Positions 7,139 through 9,395 of a stretch of 9,395 nucleotides of DNA are shown here, piece after piece; positions within the stretch are counted from its first letter, which is position 1; the number at the start of each line of letters is the position of its first letter. Source of the stretch: Sneathiella sp. (lineage in GTDB: Bacteria; Pseudomonadota; Alphaproteobacteria; Sneathiellales; Sneathiellaceae); assembly GCA_002732675.1 (NCBI GenBank), contig NVRR01000107.1:1-9395 (forward strand), in the 5' to 3' direction. A program made the translations under genes and the position numbers. The notes beneath the pieces were generated by a model. That model ran no database searches and was not told the DNA's origin. It saw only the letters and a program-made list of their open reading frames with translations.

Positions 7139-7176
7139 GTAAAGCCTTCGCGAAAACACCGGTTGGAGAATAACGC

Positions 7177-9395
7177 TCAGCTCATTTTCACCCGGAAGAA
7201 CAGAGAATAGAGAACGGGAATAAAGCCAAGGGTAAAGACCGTACCGACGGCGAGCCCAAACGCCATTGTAGATGCCATTGCGTAAAAAAGCGGATCCTCC
7301 GAAATGATCAGCGGCATCAGCCCCAATACTGTCGTCAATGTCGTGATCAGGATCGGCCGTAAGCGCGATAGGCAGGCAAATTTTATGGCCTCCGCCGGGG
7401 TTTTTCCCGCCTTGACTTCCGCATCAATCCGATCAATCAGGACAATGCCGTTGTTAAGGATAATCCCCGCAAGGCTGAAAAACCCGAGCAGAACCATAAA
7501 TCCGAACTTTGCCTTCAACACAAACATGCCGAGAACGCCACCGATCACCACCAACGGTATGGTGAGCATAATAATAGCGGGCCGCCGGAAAGAATTAAAC
7601 TGCCAGACAAGCAGCACGAAGATCAAGCCAACGGTGAGCGGTAGGGAGGCAAAGAGACTGGCATTGGCCTCTGCCTGTTTTTCGATTTCGCCGCCAATTT
7701 CCCATGAATATCCAGGCGGCAAATCCAGGTTTTCGAGAGTTGGCAGCACATAATTATAGATATCGATGCCCGCCCCGGTCTGGTTCTTGGCCGTCACTGT
7801 CAGGGTGCGTTGCTGATCCCGGCGTTTAATCCGCCCAAATTCCCATCCCCCCTTGATGTCGGCAATCTGGTTGAGCGGGATAGCACCATTGCTGGTTTTT
7901 GAGAAAACACTGAGAGCCTGCAATCCGGTTAATGTGGCCCGGTCCTGCTCAACGCTCCGCAATATCACCGGAATAACGTCCTTGCCTTCGCGGTAGACCG
8001 TGACTTCCGTTCCCACCAGATAGGTGTTCAGGGCATAGGCAATTTCCTGTGATGTCACACCGGCACGGCGAGCCCGCGCCTGATCGATTTCGATCTTCAG
8101 TTTAACAACACGATTTTCCCAGTCATCCTTGGCCACCAGAATGCCCGGCATTTCTCGTAACTTGGCTTTGACAATGGCGCTGGCATCTTCGAGAATTTTT
8201 GCATCGGGTCCGATAATACGAACTTCAAAAAGCCCGGCCTCCGACGCGCCCATCCACATTTTCTTGGCGTCACCAAAAGCTTCGGGGAAGAAGTCGAGCA
8301 TGTGCTGGCGCGTGCGGGCGACAACCTCGTCAACCACATCGGAATTTACCGTATTGACCAGAATAAAAGCCTTGTGGGGATCGGGATCAATAGCGGCCAA
8401 AGCCAGGAAGAAGCGCGGACCGCCACTAGCCACATAGCCAACATTGCTGGCAATCTCGGGGTTGATTTCCTTGTCAGAAAGCCATTCCGTCAGCCTTAAC
8501 ACCACATCTTCGGTTTGCAGAACGGAACTTCCGGCGGGTAAATCCACATAAACCAGAAACTGGTTGCGATCACCAAGCGGGAAAAATTCCTTATCGAGCC
8601 ATTTAAAGGAATAGCCGCTGATCAGCAGAGCCAGGACAATAAGCCCCAGAAAGGCCGCGCGGAACTGCATGACCTTATCAAGAAAGCTGCGATACAGATC
8701 ATACATCAACCCGTTGAAGCGATCTTCGGCGGCGGCGGGTATGACCTCGACCTTGATGAACCAGTTGCAGATGGCGGGGGTCATGAACATGGCCAGAAAC
8801 CAGGACGCCAGCAGGACAATGGCGACCACTTGCGCCAAAGACAAGGTATACTCCCCCGTTCCCCCCTCAGCGAGGGCCATGGGCACAAAGAACAATATGG
8901 TGGTCAGGGATGACGTCAACAAGGGAACGGCCAGCGATTTTCCGGCAGCAATGGCCGCCTTGGTACGATCAACACCCTGGGCCATGCGAACACGGATATC
9001 CTCAGCCACTACAATGCCATTATCGACGAGCATGCCGAGGGCAATAATCATGGCAGCGATAGAAACCCGCTGCAATTCCACGTCCAGCATGCGCATGATG
9101 ATAACGCCCATCAGCATGGTCACAGGCACAAATGTGCCGACAATCAATCCAGTCCGAAATCCGAGAAAGATCATGACCACGACCAGGACAATAACCAGGG
9201 TCTGCATCAGATTACTCACGGCGCTTGAAACCGCCGCTTCAATAAGCTCGGGCTGATATGTCGCAAACTCCAGCACATACCCCCACGGAAGCTGTCCTTC
9301 CAGAAGATCGATTTTCTCGGTGAGTGCCGCACCAAAGGCGGTACTGCTGATCCCGTCTATGGTCGACACACTCAGGATAATGGCGGGCTTGCCGT
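7177..9395 (-). CDS. RND-family efflux permease, N-terminus beyond window
   Basis: Inner-membrane proton-driven RND pump (AcrB/HAE-like); 739 residues are visible and the frame is open at the right edge, so about 300 N-terminal residues (TM1 and the first porter part) lie outside. This is a window cut, not a broken gene. Counting from the GTG at 9369: TM2 about 47-70, TM3 73-92, TM4 101-122, TM5 147-168, TM6 178-201, TM7 238-254, a periplasmic porter/docking domain 255-570, then TM8-TM12 to 727. The KPAIILSVST stretch at the edge is the usual porter segment before TM2. The TM4 motif reads VDNGIVV (Asp116-Asn117) where AcrB has Asp407-Asp408, and TM10 reads LNNGIVLID (Asn639) where AcrB has Lys940. 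Arg669 and Thr676 match AcrB Arg971 and Thr978. Drug specificity is not readable; the adaptor gene is presumably upstream, to the right of the window. No clear terminator follows the stop. Confidence 0.94.
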   Translation of the reverse strand, partial: GKPAIILSVSTIDGISSTAFGAALTEKIDLLEGQLPWGYVLEFATYQPELIEAAVSSAVSNLMQTLVIVLVVVMIFLGFRTGLIVGTFVPVTMLMGVIIMRMLDVELQRVSIAAMIIALGMLVDNGIVVAEDIRVRMAQGVDRTKAAIAAGKSLAVPLLTSSLTTILFFVPMALAEGGTGEYTLSLAQVVAIVLLASWFLAMFMTPAICNWFIKVEVIPAAAEDRFNGLMYDLYRSFLDKVMQFRAAFLGLIVLALLISGYSFKWLDKEFFPLGDRNQFLVYVDLPAGSSVLQTEDVVLRLTEWLSDKEINPEIASNVGYVASGGPRFFLALAAIDPDPHKAFILVNTVNSDVVDEVVARTRQHMLDFFPEAFGDAKKMWMGASEAGLFEVRIIGPDAKILEDASAIVKAKLREMPGILVAKDDWENRVVKLKIEIDQARARRAGVTSQEIAYALNTYLVGTEVTVYREGKDVIPVILRSVEQDRATLTGLQALSVFSKTSNGAIPLNQIADIKGGWEFGRIKRRDQQRTLTVTAKNQTGAGIDIYNYVLPTLENLDLPPGYSWEIGGEIEKQAEANASLFASLPLTVGLIFVLLVWQFNSFRRPAIIMLTIPLVVIGGVLGMFVLKAKFGFMVLLGFFSLAGIILNNGIVLIDRIDAEVKAGKTPAEAIKFACLSRLRPILITTLTTVLGLMPLIISEDPLFYAMASTMAFGLAVGTVFTLGFIPVLYSLFFRVKMS

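Larger units (their letters stand above)
6871..7176. other. Convergent intergenic region without a recognisable gene
   Basis: About 306 bases between the ends of msrA and the RND gene. A 68-codon frame (6920-7126, TTG start) has no ribosome binding site and a low-complexity Ser/Thr/Arg/Gly product, so I do not call it. The region holds small hairpins near its left end and a 10-base inverted repeat. There is no T-tract terminator of the quality of the one at 1735-1786, and no tRNA or recognised RNA. Confidence 0.6.

Noticed and set aside
8669..9256. 195-codon plus-strand frame opposite the RND gene
   Set aside because: Its product is a Met/Thr/Arg-rich antisense reading of transmembrane codons, with no ribosome binding site.
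7177..9395. RND gene as a pseudogene lacking its N-terminus
   Set aside because: The frame stays open to the last base of the window, with porter-domain sequence continuing upstream of 9369; the truncation is only the window edge.

Overview
The window looks like part of a Gram-negative, motile, aerobic bacterial chromosome, most likely an alphaproteobacterium. The grounds are a chemoreceptor built of a large periplasmic helical sensor, HAMP, charged linker and signalling domain with no C-terminal CheR-tether pentapeptide, an exported MsrA, and an RND efflux pump. GC is moderate, with hand-counted rows ranging from about 35% to 65%. The genus is not determined. There are no RNA genes, no recognisable insertion sequence and no CRISPR array.

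Layout, left to right. (1) 1-1736, plus strand: the 3' part of a short-chain dehydrogenase/reductase (SDR), then a complete zinc-dependent medium-chain alcohol dehydrogenase 50 bases downstream, probably one operon. (2) 1735-1786: a strong hairpin with a T run on both sides, acting as a shared terminator for the convergent alcohol dehydrogenase and chemoreceptor genes. (3) 1803-4163, minus strand: a methyl-accepting chemotaxis protein, probably starting at a TTG. (4) 4164-4367: an AT-rich divergent intergenic region. (5) 4368-6109, plus strand: an adducin-type class II aldolase-fold protein and a TauD/TfdA-type Fe(II)/2-oxoglutarate dioxygenase, each with a good ribosome binding site. (6) 6223-6870, plus strand: a secreted peptide methionine sulfoxide reductase A. 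(7) 6871-7176: a convergent non-coding gap with small hairpins and a 10-base inverted repeat. (8) 7177-9395, minus strand: the C-terminal two thirds or more of an RND efflux permease whose N-terminus lies beyond the right edge.

The four metabolic enzymes (SDR, zinc alcohol dehydrogenase, adducin-type protein, dioxygenase) all face the same way and flank the chemoreceptor. My inference is that they form an uncharacterised catabolic module in which the dioxygenase hydroxylates or cleaves an organic substrate, the dehydrogenases oxidise the resulting alcohol or ketone, and the chemoreceptor may guide cells to a related compound. The dioxygenase keeps its iron and 2-oxoglutarate residues but has lost the taurine-contacting residues of TauD. 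The aldolase-fold protein keeps its metal histidines but lacks the aldolase catalytic glutamate. The substrates of both are therefore open. MsrA and the RND pump look like separate stress and efflux functions.
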